Positions 1 through 7,282 of a stretch of DNA of 20,474 nucleotides are shown here, piece by piece. The position numbers and the translations under genes were made by a program. The DNA is taken from NCBI GenBank assembly GCA_049287565.1, contig JBAQGA010000194.1, forward strand, positions 1 to 20,474, read 5' to 3'. Source of the stretch: UBA8522 sp049287565. GTDB taxonomy: Bacteria; Acidobacteriota; Aminicenantia; Aminicenantales; UBA8522. Position 1 is the first letter of the stretch. Every line of letters starts with the position of its first letter. The notes beneath the pieces were generated by a model. That model was not told the DNA's origin. It searched no databases and saw only the letters and a list, made by a program, of their open reading frames with translations.

Positions 1-38
1 GCCGTCTGTAATCGACTCTCCATATGGCCGGGATTATC

Positions 39-58
39 CGTTGGTCTCGAGTTCAACG
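39..58. repeat. Imperfect 20-bp palindrome downstream of the DUF4416 gene
   Basis: Arms CGTTG and CAACG flank a central CTCGAG palindrome, and 16 of 20 positions are self-complementary. It lies 15 bases beyond the stop codon of the minus-strand DUF4416 gene. It could be a weak hairpin at the end of that transcript or an operator for a gene beyond the window edge. No T-run follows it on either strand, so it is not a classical terminator. The rest of bases 1-73 shows nothing convincing. A minus-strand frame starting at ATG 23-21 stays open to the edge but is too short to judge. Confidence 0.25.
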
Positions 59-73
59 CTCTTTCACTCTGAT

Positions 74-604
74 CTACCTGATCTGTCCCAGGTAAATCCG
101 CCGTACCTCGTGGAAAAATTTTTGATACCCTTCCTGTTGGAAATCCGGATATGTCCAGGGAAGGAATTGTACGGCGGACCTGGTAAACAGGAGCTCGAGA
201 TGGGCATAGATCCCCCGCCGAAGGGGAACGCGGTGGGCGAAATTTTTGGCAGTGGCCATAAACAGCGCGGACCCGGTCAGGACGCCGGGGTCGATGTTGA
301 CTAAGCGAGTGTCTCCGGCGAACGCTTCTCGTATCTCTTCCTCGAGGGAGTTGGTCCGGATTTTGATTTCGCTAAGTGATTCGGGCGCGATAAGAGGCGC
401 GAAGCTCATGAAAAGTCGGCGTAGGTTTTTCCCCATCTCTTTCTCATAATAATCCGTTAGATTGAACGGAAATATCGGACTCCTCAGGTCGACAGGGCCA
501 TAAAAGGCGTTCAGGGCCTCTCCTGTCCCGGCGAAATAATGGTCTTGAGAGGAGATTATCCCGACGACGAGTTTTACACGAGCGAAAGGCTTGGCCTCGG
601 CCAT
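74..604 (-). CDS. DUF4416 family protein, function unknown
   Basis: The 176-residue product matches the DUF4416 family as I know it. It has an FPFNLTDYYEKEMG segment near residues 45-58, IKIRTNSLE near 80-88, VNIDPG at 102-107 (a family hallmark), an ATAKNFAHR stretch near 117-125 and WTYPDF near 150-155. It looks cytosolic: no signal peptide or membrane segment is visible. The biochemical role of this family is not established. The start is ATG 604, because AAGGTGA sits six bases upstream and matches the 16S tail very well. A TTG one codon earlier is less likely. The gene is divergent from asnS, with about 100 bases shared between them. Family assignment is confident; function is not. Confidence 0.85.
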   Translation of the reverse strand: MAEAKPFARVKLVVGIISSQDHYFAGTGEALNAFYGPVDLRSPIFPFNLTDYYEKEMGKNLRRLFMSFAPLIAPESLSEIKIRTNSLEEEIREAFAGDTRLVNIDPGVLTGSALFMATAKNFAHRVPLRRGIYAHLELLFTRSAVQFLPWTYPDFQQEGYQKFFHEVRRIYLGQIR

Positions 605-667
605 CAAAAATCACCTTAAGACAGAAAGGCGTAAAAAGCAATCGGTCATCTCAGCCCGGCCGCTGAT

Positions 668-696
668 TTGACCCTGGTTCGGGCTTTTCCTATAAT
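668..696 (+). promoter_or_regulatory. Near-consensus sigma70-type promoter of asnS
   Basis: The -35 box TTGACC (668-673), a 17-base spacer and the -10 box TATAAT (691-696) form an almost perfect housekeeping promoter. Counting seven bases on from the -10 box puts the transcription start near base 703. The asnS ATG is at 706, so the predicted 5' leader is only about three bases, and the alternative GTG at 700 would lie outside the message. The promoter therefore decides the start codon and implies leaderless translation. It probably drives the whole asnS-gpsA operon. Confidence 0.75.
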
Positions 697-705
697 GGGG
701 TGAAC

Positions 706-1998
706 ATGAAGTGGGTCTATATAGAAGACATCGGCCAACACTCCGGCGGCGACGTCGAGGTCAGAGGCTGGGTCTATAACAAGCGCTCGAGCGGCAAGGT
801 CCGTTTTCTTATCATTCGCGACGGAACAGGCGTTCTCCAGGCGACCATCTTCAGCCCCGAAAAAGACCACCCCCTTTTCCGCCAGTTCGATGCCCTGACC
901 CAGGAATCCTCGGTCATCATCCGAGGCACGGTCCGGGAGGAAAAACGCGCCCCCGGCGGCTACGAACTCGGCATCAAGGATATGGAAACACTGCAAATCG
1001 CCCAGGATTATCCGATTACTCCCAAAGAGCACAGCACGGCTTTTCTCATGGAGCATCGCCATCTCTGGCTCCGGTCGCGCAAGCAGCACGCCGTCCTCCA
1101 GGTCCGGGCCGAGGTCATCAGGGCCATCCGCGATTTCTTCGACGGGCGCGGGTTCCGTCTGATGGACACGCCTATCCTGACGCCGAGCGCCTGCGAGGGG
1201 ACGACGACCCTTTTTGAGACCGAGTATTTCGATCAGAAGGCCTACCTGACGCAGAGCGGCCAGCTCTATAACGAGGCCACGGCCGCCGCCTTCGGCAAGG
1301 TCTATTGCTTCGGACCGACGTTCCGGGCGGAAAGGTCCAAGACCCGACGCCACCTCATCGAGTTCTGGATGGTCGAACCCGAGGTGGCCTTCGCCACCCT
1401 CGAGGACACGATCGAACTCGGCACCGACCTCGTCCTCTTCATCGTCGAAAGAGTGCTGTCTCGTCGCCGGGCCGACCTCAAGGACCTGGAAAGGGACCCC
1501 AAGCCTCTCGAGGCCATCGGCAAGCCCTTTGCGCGCTTCACCTACGAAGACCTCGTCCCCAAGCTCCAAGAGAAAGGCTCTGCCATGGCCCACGGAGACG
1601 ACTTCGGGTCTCCGGAGGAGACACTCATCTCGCAATTATCGCCTAACCCGGTCTGCATCACCCATTTCCCCGCCAAAATCAAAGCCTTTTATATGCAGCC
1701 CGACGCCGCCCGTCCCGACCTGGTATTGGGCGTCGATTTCATGGCCCCTGAAGGTTATGGCGAGATCATCGGCGGCGGCCAGCGCATTCATGACCTTTCC
1801 CTGCTGGAACGGCGCCTGCAGGAACATAAGTTGCCGCGTGAAGCCTACGAATGGTACCTGGACCTGCGCCGCTTTGGGGCCTGTCCTCATGCCGGATTCG
1901 GCCTGGGCATCGAGCGGACGGTTGCCTGGATATGCGGTCTCAAGCATATCCGTGAGACCATCCCCTTTCCCCGTCTCCTTTATCGCATCTATCCCTAA
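706..1998 (+). CDS. asnS: Asparaginyl-tRNA synthetase
   Basis: This class IIb aminoacyl-tRNA synthetase charges tRNA-Asn with asparagine using ATP, in the cytosol. The 430-residue product is of usual length. Residues 1-100 are the OB-fold anticodon-binding domain (VRGWVYNKRSSGKVRFLIIRDG region). The catalytic domain follows, with TLFETEYFD and YLTQSGQLYNEA near 158-182, motif 2 FRAERSKTRRHLIEFW near 196-211, PEGYGEIIGGGQR near 348-360, and motif 3 GFGLGIERTVAW near 397-408. The sequence GLGIERTVAW and the ending FPRLLYRIYP fit AsnRS better than AspRS. ATG 706 is chosen over GTG 700 because the promoter predicts transcription starting at about 703. No Shine-Dalgarno is visible. It heads the operon; rimO follows after 13 bases. 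Confidence 0.95.
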   Translation: MKWVYIEDIGQHSGGDVEVRGWVYNKRSSGKVRFLIIRDGTGVLQATIFSPEKDHPLFRQFDALTQESSVIIRGTVREEKRAPGGYELGIKDMETLQIAQDYPITPKEHSTAFLMEHRHLWLRSRKQHAVLQVRAEVIRAIRDFFDGRGFRLMDTPILTPSACEGTTTLFETEYFDQKAYLTQSGQLYNEATAAAFGKVYCFGPTFRAERSKTRRHLIEFWMVEPEVAFATLEDTIELGTDLVLFIVERVLSRRRADLKDLERDPKPLEAIGKPFARFTYEDLVPKLQEKGSAMAHGDDFGSPEETLISQLSPNPVCITHFPAKIKAFYMQPDAARPDLVLGVDFMAPEGYGEIIGGGQRIHDLSLLERRLQEHKLPREAYEWYLDLRRFGACPHAGFGLGIERTVAWICGLKHIRETIPFPRLLYRIYP

Positions 1999-2011
1999 CG
2001 GGCCGGCGAGA

Positions 2012-3349
2012 ATGCTGCCATCGCGTCCCCGCAAAACGGCCGCCCTCATCAGCTACGGGTGCGCCAAGAACCTGGTGGATAGCGAAGTCATGCTCGGATA
2101 CTTGCGCCGCGCGGGCTATGCCCTATCCACCAAACCCGAAAAGGCTGATGTCCTGATTCTCAACACCTGCGGGTTCATCCAGGCGGCTCGAGACGAATCC
2201 GAGGAGGCGATCGACAGCTCCCTCGCTCTCAAACATAAGGATGGAGGCAAGATCGTCGCCGTCGCCGGCTGCTTCGTGGAGAGATATCGGTCCGAGCTGA
2301 AGAGGCGCTTCCCGGAGGTCGATATTTGGCTGGGAGTCAAGGATTTCGATCACATCGTTGAAGCCGTCGAGAGGAAGGCCTACCGGCGCGGCCGAGAGAC
2401 TTTTCTCTTGCATGAAGACACGCCCCGCGTGTTGTCCACACCGCCTTCTTGGGCGTATCTGAAGATCTCCGAGGGCTGTTCCCATGAATGCGCGTTTTGC
2501 GCCATCCCCATGATCAAGGGCCGCTATCGATCCCGGAGCGTCGCTTCGATCATCCTTGAAGCGCAGGAACTGGGAGAACGCGGCGTCAAGGAAATCAACC
2601 TCATCTCCCAGGACACGACGTATTTTGATCGCGACAAAAGTCGAGAAGGCGGCCTCATCAGACTCCTCCGCCGGCTGGTCGTCGTGCCGAAGATCCGCTG
2701 GATCAGACTTCTCTACGGGTATCCGGAGGAGATCACTCCTGCTTTGCTCGAGGTCATGAAGGAGGACAAGATCTGCTCCTACCTGGATATTCCGTTCCAG
2801 CATTCCGACCGCCGTCTTCTCCGGGCGATGAAACGAGGCCTGGACGGAAGAAGAGCCTTCCGTCTCATCGAGACGGCCAGAAAGGCACTCCCCGATGTCG
2901 CCATCCGGACTTCTCTCATCGTCGGCTTCCCCGGTGAAGGAAAGGAAGAATTCGCCGGATTGAAGGAATTCGTCCGGGAAGCGCGGCTCGATCACCTGGG
3001 CGTTTTTACTTACTCTCCCGAAGCCGGGACGGACGCATTCCGGCTGGGTGACCCCGTTCCGGAGGAAGAGAAGTCCGGTCGCCGCGACGAGATCATGGCC
3101 ATCCAAGCGGAGATTGCCGCATCCGTTCAACGGGAATACCTTCATCGGCGGCTCGATGTCCTGATCGAACCCTCCTCCTCGGCGAGAAACGGAAGAGTCG
3201 TCGGCCGGACTCGCTTCCAGGCCCCGGAAGTCGACGGAGTCGTCCTGGTCGAACGAAATCTTTCCTGCGCACGGGCCCTCCGGCCGATCGAACAGGTTGA
3301 AATCACCTCGGCGGAAGTATATGATTTACGCGGAAAACTAGTCCGATGA
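2012..3349 (+). CDS. rimO: Ribosomal protein S12 methylthiotransferase RimO
   Basis: This radical-SAM enzyme adds a methylthio group to a conserved aspartate of ribosomal protein S12, using two iron-sulfur clusters. The 445-residue product has the N-terminal MTTase domain with three cluster cysteines (Cys17 in ISYGCAKNLVDSE, Cys53 in LNTCGF, Cys87 in AGCFVER). The radical-SAM motif CSHECAFC follows at 156-163, and a C-terminal TRAM-like domain lies from about 380. YGCAKNLVDSE and the overall size favour RimO over MiaB or MtaB. The open frame extends far upstream inside asnS, but the domain begins at ATG 2012, 13 bases after the asnS stop. The Shine-Dalgarno is weak, so coupling to asnS is likely. 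Its stop overlaps the pgpA start in ATGA. Confidence 0.93.
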   Translation: MLPSRPRKTAALISYGCAKNLVDSEVMLGYLRRAGYALSTKPEKADVLILNTCGFIQAARDESEEAIDSSLALKHKDGGKIVAVAGCFVERYRSELKRRFPEVDIWLGVKDFDHIVEAVERKAYRRGRETFLLHEDTPRVLSTPPSWAYLKISEGCSHECAFCAIPMIKGRYRSRSVASIILEAQELGERGVKEINLISQDTTYFDRDKSREGGLIRLLRRLVVVPKIRWIRLLYGYPEEITPALLEVMKEDKICSYLDIPFQHSDRRLLRAMKRGLDGRRAFRLIETARKALPDVAIRTSLIVGFPGEGKEEFAGLKEFVREARLDHLGVFTYSPEAGTDAFRLGDPVPEEEKSGRRDEIMAIQAEIAASVQREYLHRRLDVLIEPSSSARNGRVVGRTRFQAPEVDGVVLVERNLSCARALRPIEQVEITSAEVYDLRGKLVR

Positions 3350-3795
3350 AATACCTCTGGAGGATCATCGCCTCTTTTTTCGGACTGGGCCTCTTTCCCG
3401 TCGCTCCCGGAACCCTCACCAGCTTGGTCATCGTCTTCATCTATAAGTATACGATCTCCGGCCTCGGCTGGCCGTATATTCTGCTCGTCCTGTTGGCTCT
3501 CCTGATCCTGGGCACGTACGCCTCTTCCTTCTATTCCTCCGAGCTGAAGAGACCGGACCCCAGTCGCGTGGTCGTCGACGAGGCGGCCGGCCAACTCCTC
3601 GTGCTCCTCTTCGTCCTTCCCGATTGGACATCCCTCATCGCCGGCTTTCTGCTTTTCCGTTTCTTCGACATCGTCAAGCCCTTCCCCGTCAACAGGGCGG
3701 AAAGGCTTCCGGCCGGATGGGGTATCATGGCCGATGACATCTTGGCCGCCCTGATGGCCAAGGCGGTTCTCCACGTCTTCATCTACCTGAAGTGA
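3346..3795 (+). CDS. pgpA: Phosphatidylglycerophosphatase A
   Basis: This inner-membrane phosphatase converts phosphatidylglycerophosphate to phosphatidylglycerol, the last step of PG synthesis. The 149-residue product has the family signatures: FFGLGLFPVAPGT (11-23), DPSRVVVDE (71-79, acidic metal-binding motif), FRFFDIVKPFP (104-114) and GIMADD (126-131). Hydrophobic stretches near 24-34, 44-57, 84-90 and 95-103 fit a small multi-pass membrane protein. It starts in the ATGA overlap with rimO and ends in a GTGA overlap with cinA, so translation is probably coupled on both sides. It is one of three phospholipid genes in this operon, with plsY and gpsA. Confidence 0.9.
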   Translation: MKYLWRIIASFFGLGLFPVAPGTLTSLVIVFIYKYTISGLGWPYILLVLLALLILGTYASSFYSSELKRPDPSRVVVDEAAGQLLVLLFVLPDWTSLIAGFLLFRFFDIVKPFPVNRAERLPAGWGIMADDILAALMAKAVLHVFIYLK

Positions 3796-5078
3796 AAAAA
3801 GTGCTTCCCGGCAGAGTCGAGATCATCGCCGTCGGCTCCGAGCTCCTCGGCCCCAATTTCCTGGATACGAATTCTCTCTATCTCAGCGCCCGTCTCAACG
3901 ACTTGGGGTGGACGGTTGCTTTCAAGACGATCGTGGGTGACGAGGAGAAGGCTCTGCGGCTGCGGCTCCGCGAAGCCCTGCGGGGGACAGAGCTGGTGGT
4001 CGTCATGGGCGGATTGGGCCCGACCAGCGACGACGTCACCGCCAAAGCCGTGGCCAGGACGGTGCGCCGAAAGCTGGTTCTTAATAAAGATGTCCTCAAG
4101 GCGATCGAGACCCGCTTGCGGCAGCGCCGGATTCCCCTTTCGGCGGCCAACAGGAAACAGGCTTATGTCGTGAAGGGCGCCGAGGTCATCCCGAACAAGA
4201 ACGGGACCGCTCCGGGGCAATGGCTGACCGTGGGCGGGAAACAGCTCATTCTCCTCCCCGGACCTCCGCACGAGCTCAAACCCATGTGCGAAGAATCGGT
4301 CTGGCCTGTCCTGACAAAGAAGCGCCGCGGCTTTCTTGTTCGCGGCATCCTCAAGACGACGGGCTTGGCGGAATCCGTGGTCGAAACGCTCATCTCAGAT
4401 CTTTATCCGCGAAGAGATGACCTGAACGTGACCGTTCTCGCCTCACCCGGACAAATCGAAGTCCATCTGACTGCATTCTCGGCAGTGAGCCCGCTCCCGG
4501 CCGAGCGTAGGCTCCGTCGACTCAGGTCCCAGCTGGCCCGGCGAATGAGAGACTATGTTTTCACCCAGACCGAAGAATCATTAGAGGAAGTGGTTGGCCG
4601 GCTGCTCAAAAAAACGAGTCAAACCCTGGCCGTTGCCGAATCATGCAGCGGCGGCTTGATCGGCCACCGTTTGACCAATGTTCCCGGGAGCTCCGCGTAT
4701 TTTCTGGAAGGGGTGATCGCCTACAGCAACGCCGCCAAAATCGACCTGTTGTTCGTCTCGCCGAAGCTGATCGAAACTCATGGGGCAGTCAGTCCCCAGA
4801 CAGCCATTGCCATGGCCCGGGGCGTGCGCAAGCGCGCCCGGGCCGACTTTGGCTTGGCTGTCACCGGGATCGCCGGTCCATCGGGTGGGACTCCGGACAA
4901 GCCCGTCGGCCTTGTCTTCGTCGCCCTAGCCTGGCGGGGCGGCGCCGAGATCCAAAAAAACCTTTTCTTGGGAACACGCGAGCGGATCAAAATCCAATCC
5001 GCTCAAAAGGCCCTGGACATCTTGAGACGTCATCTTCTCCTGGAGGTCCGGACAGCCGAGAAGAGAAAAAAGCCATGA
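3792..5078 (+). CDS. cinA: CinA-family protein with nicotinamide-nucleotide amidase domain
   Basis: The 428-residue product has the full two-domain CinA architecture. The N-terminal MoCF/MoaB-like domain (about 1-170) carries GSELLG at 15-20, GGLGPTSDD at 73-81, NKNGTAPG at 135-142 and LPGPPHELKPM at 155-165. In the family this domain can act as an ADP-ribose or CoA pyrophosphatase. The C-terminal PncC domain (about 265-415) has AESCSGGL at 282-289, TGIAGPSGGT at 358-367 and KPVGLVFV at 370-377, and deamidates nicotinamide mononucleotide in pyridine-nucleotide recycling. It starts at GTG 3792 in a GTGA overlap with pgpA; a second GTG at 3801 is possible. It ends in an ATGA overlap with thpR. 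A competence link is historical and not implied here. Confidence 0.9.
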   Translation: MKKVLPGRVEIIAVGSELLGPNFLDTNSLYLSARLNDLGWTVAFKTIVGDEEKALRLRLREALRGTELVVVMGGLGPTSDDVTAKAVARTVRRKLVLNKDVLKAIETRLRQRRIPLSAANRKQAYVVKGAEVIPNKNGTAPGQWLTVGGKQLILLPGPPHELKPMCEESVWPVLTKKRRGFLVRGILKTTGLAESVVETLISDLYPRRDDLNVTVLASPGQIEVHLTAFSAVSPLPAERRLRRLRSQLARRMRDYVFTQTEESLEEVVGRLLKKTSQTLAVAESCSGGLIGHRLTNVPGSSAYFLEGVIAYSNAAKIDLLFVSPKLIETHGAVSPQTAIAMARGVRKRARADFGLAVTGIAGPSGGTPDKPVGLVFVALAWRGGAEIQKNLFLGTRERIKIQSAQKALDILRRHLLLEVRTAEKRKKP

Positions 5079-5632
5079 GGACATTCATCGCTATCGACCT
5101 GGATGAGGTCTTGAAGAAGAGCCTGGCGGCGCTGGTCGACAAACTCAGGCCGCTGGCCGGAAATGTCCGCTGGGTCGGCGCTTCCGGAATGCACCTGACC
5201 TTGAAGTTTCTGGGAGAGATCCCGGAGGAGGATGTCGCCGGGATTTCCTCAGTCCTGGGAGAGATCGCCCGGCGGCATCGGCCTTTTCCGCTCCTTCTCC
5301 AGGGCACAGGGGCTTTTCCCCCGGGACGGCGAAATCCGCGCGTCTTTTGGGTTGGCGCAGTGCCGGTCCCGGGCCTGGTTTCGCTCCAGGAAGAAATCGA
5401 GAGAGAAATGGAAAAGCGGGGATTCGAGCGGGAACGGCGGCCCTTCCATCCGCATCTCACTCTCGGCCGGGTCAAGTTCCCCTCCCCCCTTGATGGGCTG
5501 CTCCAGGAATTGCAGCGACACCAGGAGCGGATGTTCGGGGAGATGAACGTTTGCCGATTCGTTTTCTTCCAGAGCATCCTCAAGCCCTCGGGAGCCGAAT
5601 ACACCGTTCTCAAGGAGCTCGCTCTAGGATGA
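5075..5632 (+). CDS. thpR: RNA 2',3'-cyclic phosphodiesterase (2H family)
   Basis: This 185-residue member of the LigT/ThpR family opens 2',3'-cyclic phosphate ends of RNA and, in some members, ligates tRNA halves in vitro. Both catalytic HxTx motifs are present: His40-Leu-Thr-Leu and His127-Leu-Thr-Leu, each within the usual surroundings (GMHLTLKFLGEI and FHPHLTLGR). The N-terminus MRTFIAIDL is typical. The frame is open upstream inside cinA, but the family start is ATG 5075 in the ATGA overlap with cinA. Its stop overlaps plsY. With asnS and rimO it makes a translation and RNA theme in this operon. The physiological substrate cannot be told from sequence. Confidence 0.9.
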   Translation: MRTFIAIDLDEVLKKSLAALVDKLRPLAGNVRWVGASGMHLTLKFLGEIPEEDVAGISSVLGEIARRHRPFPLLLQGTGAFPPGRRNPRVFWVGAVPVPGLVSLQEEIEREMEKRGFERERRPFHPHLTLGRVKFPSPLDGLLQELQRHQERMFGEMNVCRFVFFQSILKPSGAEYTVLKELALG

Positions 5633-6234
5633 AAATATTCTGGATAGGTCTAGCCTATTTTATCGGTTCTCTCCCCTCCGGTTATCTGATCTTCCGGTTG
5701 GGGGAGAAGAAAGATATCCGCAACTACGGGAGCCGGAGCACCGGGGCCACCAATGTCCTCAGGCTCAAGGGATGGCGATACGCCATCCCAGTCGCCGTCG
5801 TTGATGTCCTCAAGTCGGCTCTTCCCGTCTGGTACGCTCTGAGGACTTTCCCGGCCGACCGCGGCGTCGCTTTCGGAGTCACTTTCATGGCCGTCCTCGG
5901 GCATTGCTTCCCTGTATTCATCAAGTTCAAGGGCGGCAAGGGCGTGGCCACCGCCATGGGCGCCTTTGCCGTGTTGGCGACCGGGCCATTTCTTGTGAGC
6001 CTGGCCGTTTTTGGAGGTGTCGTCGCGGCCACCCGGTATGTCTCTCTGGGGTCGCTGCTGGCCGCTCTGTCCTTTCCTTTGATTGTTTTCTTCCGGCGTG
6101 GGGATACAGGACTCGCCCTGCTCGGCCTGACCATATTTGCTCTGATCACTCTCCGGCACGCCGTCAACATCAAACGGCTGGTCAAGGGGGAGGAACGAAA
6201 ACTCGGACAGAAAATCAGCTTGGAGAAAGCCTAG
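5629..6234 (+). CDS. plsY: Acyl-phosphate:glycerol-3-phosphate acyltransferase
   Basis: This membrane enzyme acylates glycerol-3-phosphate from acyl-phosphate, the first committed step of phospholipid synthesis. The 201-residue product shows the three PlsY motifs. Motif 1 runs from SGYLIFRLG to STGATNVLR (17-45). Motif 2 contains GHCFPVFIKFKGGKGVAT (91-108). Motif 3 is RHAVNIKRLVKGEE (176-189). Several hydrophobic helices fit the family's multi-pass fold. It starts at ATG 5629 in an ATGA overlap with thpR, with AAGGAG at 5612-5617. Its TAG stop is followed immediately by the gpsA ATG, so the enzyme making the substrate is encoded next to the enzyme using it. The plsX partner is not in this window. 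Confidence 0.93.
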   Translation: MKIFWIGLAYFIGSLPSGYLIFRLGEKKDIRNYGSRSTGATNVLRLKGWRYAIPVAVVDVLKSALPVWYALRTFPADRGVAFGVTFMAVLGHCFPVFIKFKGGKGVATAMGAFAVLATGPFLVSLAVFGGVVAATRYVSLGSLLAALSFPLIVFFRRGDTGLALLGLTIFALITLRHAVNIKRLVKGEERKLGQKISLEKA

Positions 6235-7230
6235 ATGGATGCGGCGGTCATCGGCGGAGGAAGTTGGGGTTCAGCCCTCGCCCTCCACCTCGGACGCCTC
6301 CATCAGAAGGCGCTCCTCTGGGTTCGGGAAATCGAGGTTTATAAAGATCTCCAGGAGAATCGGCGGAACAGTGTATTCCTGCCGGGGTTCCAGTTTCCCT
6401 CTGAGATCTTCTTCTCTACCGACATCCGGGGAACGGCATCCTCTGCTCCGATCCTTTTCATGGCTGTTCCCTCCCGTTTTTGCCGGCCGCTGTTCGAAAA
6501 TATTGCGCCCGCCCTGAAAACGGATCAGATCGTCGTCAGCCTGACCAAAGGAATAGAAGAAGGCACGCTCAAGAGGATGACCGAGGTGATGGGCGAGGTC
6601 TTTTCCCGGTCGGCCCGCCCCCGTCTGGCCGTCCTCAGCGGTCCGAGTTTCGCCCGGGAGGTGGCCGAAAAACTTCCCACCGCCGTGGTCATAGCCTCTG
6701 AAGATGCGGAGGCCGCCAGGACCATCCAGCACTTCATCTCCAATATCCATTTCCGGGCCTACACCAGCCGCGATGTCATCGGGGTCGAGCTGGCCGGCGC
6801 GCTGAAAAACGTGATCGCCGTGGCCGCCGGTATCTCGGACGCCCTGCGCTTCGGTCATAATCCGCGTGCCGCCTTGATCACCCGGGGCGTCGCCGAAATG
6901 ACCCGGCTCGGTCTCCGCTGCGGAGCCCAAAAAGAGACCTTCCTGGGCCTGGCCGGCATCGGCGACCTGGTCCTGACCTGTACTGCCCAGCAGAGCCGCA
7001 ATTATCATGTCGGTTATGAACTGGGCAAGGGGCGACAGCTGTCCGAGATCCTGGCGGAAACGAAAATGGTCGCCGAAGGGATAACCACAACCATGTCCGT
7101 CCGTGACCTCGCCTGCAGGAAGGAAGTCGAGATGCCGATCTGCACGGAGGTCTACCGGGTCCTCTATGAGAACAAGAACCCGGAGGAGTCCGTGCGCGAC
7201 TTGATGTTGCGGGCGCTTAGGGTAGAATAA
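6235..7230 (+). CDS. gpsA: Glycerol-3-phosphate dehydrogenase [NAD(P)+]
   Basis: It reduces dihydroxyacetone phosphate to sn-glycerol-3-phosphate, the backbone used by PlsY. The 331-residue product opens with the nucleotide-binding motif GGGSWGSALA (7-16). It has SLTKGIE (102-108), the segment LSGPSFAREVA (134-144), the catalytic-lysine region ALKNVIAVAAGI (189-200), LITRGVAEM (214-222) and GLAGIGDLVLTCT (248-260). All are standard for GpsA. FGHNPRAA replaces the more common FGDN, a mild variant. The start ATG 6235 abuts the plsY TAG with no intervening base, so re-initiation or coupling is likely. A small 11-codon frame and the TPR gene follow. Confidence 0.95.
   Translation: MDAAVIGGGSWGSALALHLGRLHQKALLWVREIEVYKDLQENRRNSVFLPGFQFPSEIFFSTDIRGTASSAPILFMAVPSRFCRPLFENIAPALKTDQIVVSLTKGIEEGTLKRMTEVMGEVFSRSARPRLAVLSGPSFAREVAEKLPTAVVIASEDAEAARTIQHFISNIHFRAYTSRDVIGVELAGALKNVIAVAAGISDALRFGHNPRAALITRGVAEMTRLGLRCGAQKETFLGLAGIGDLVLTCTAQQSRNYHVGYELGKGRQLSEILAETKMVAEGITTTMSVRDLACRKEVEMPICTEVYRVLYENKNPEESVRDLMLRALRVE
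7201..7228 (+). promoter_or_regulatory. Possible internal promoter for the TPR gene
   Basis: TTGATG (7201-7206), a 16-base spacer and TAGAAT (7223-7228) lie in the last codons of gpsA. They would start transcription near base 7235, giving the TPR lipoprotein gene its own message with a leader of about 48 bases. The -10 box is good (5 of 6), the -35 box moderate (4 of 6). Such matches arise by chance within coding sequence, so this is a candidate only. Confidence 0.3.
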
Positions 7231-7244
7231 GGGGAGGCTAAACA

Positions 7245-7280
7245 ATGGGATCTGTCGGGAAACGCGAGCTGATGAGGTGA
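7245..7280 (+). CDS. Possible 11-residue leader peptide before the TPR gene
   Basis: ATG 7245 opens a frame reading MGSVGKRELMR, then TGA at 7278-7280. It is preceded by a strong Shine-Dalgarno, GGGGAGG at 7231-7237, seven bases upstream. Its stop falls two bases before the ATG of the TPR gene (7283), so ribosomes ending here could re-initiate on it. No conserved function is recognised. The alternative is that GGGGAGG is chance and only GAGGTGA at 7275-7281 matters. Confidence 0.3.
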   Translation: MGSVGKRELMR

Positions 7281-7282
7281 CG

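Noticed and set aside
646..1635. 329-codon open frame antisense to asnS
   Set aside because: Its composition (many Gly, Glu, Asp, Leu in no domain pattern) is what GC-rich coding DNA gives in reverse, and asnS is certain on the other strand.
1529..2011. N-terminal extension of RimO into asnS
   Set aside because: The extra 161 residues are an out-of-frame reading of asnS and do not belong to the MTTase family.
2123..3145. 340-codon open frame antisense to rimO
   Set aside because: It mirrors rimO codons and shows no family resemblance.
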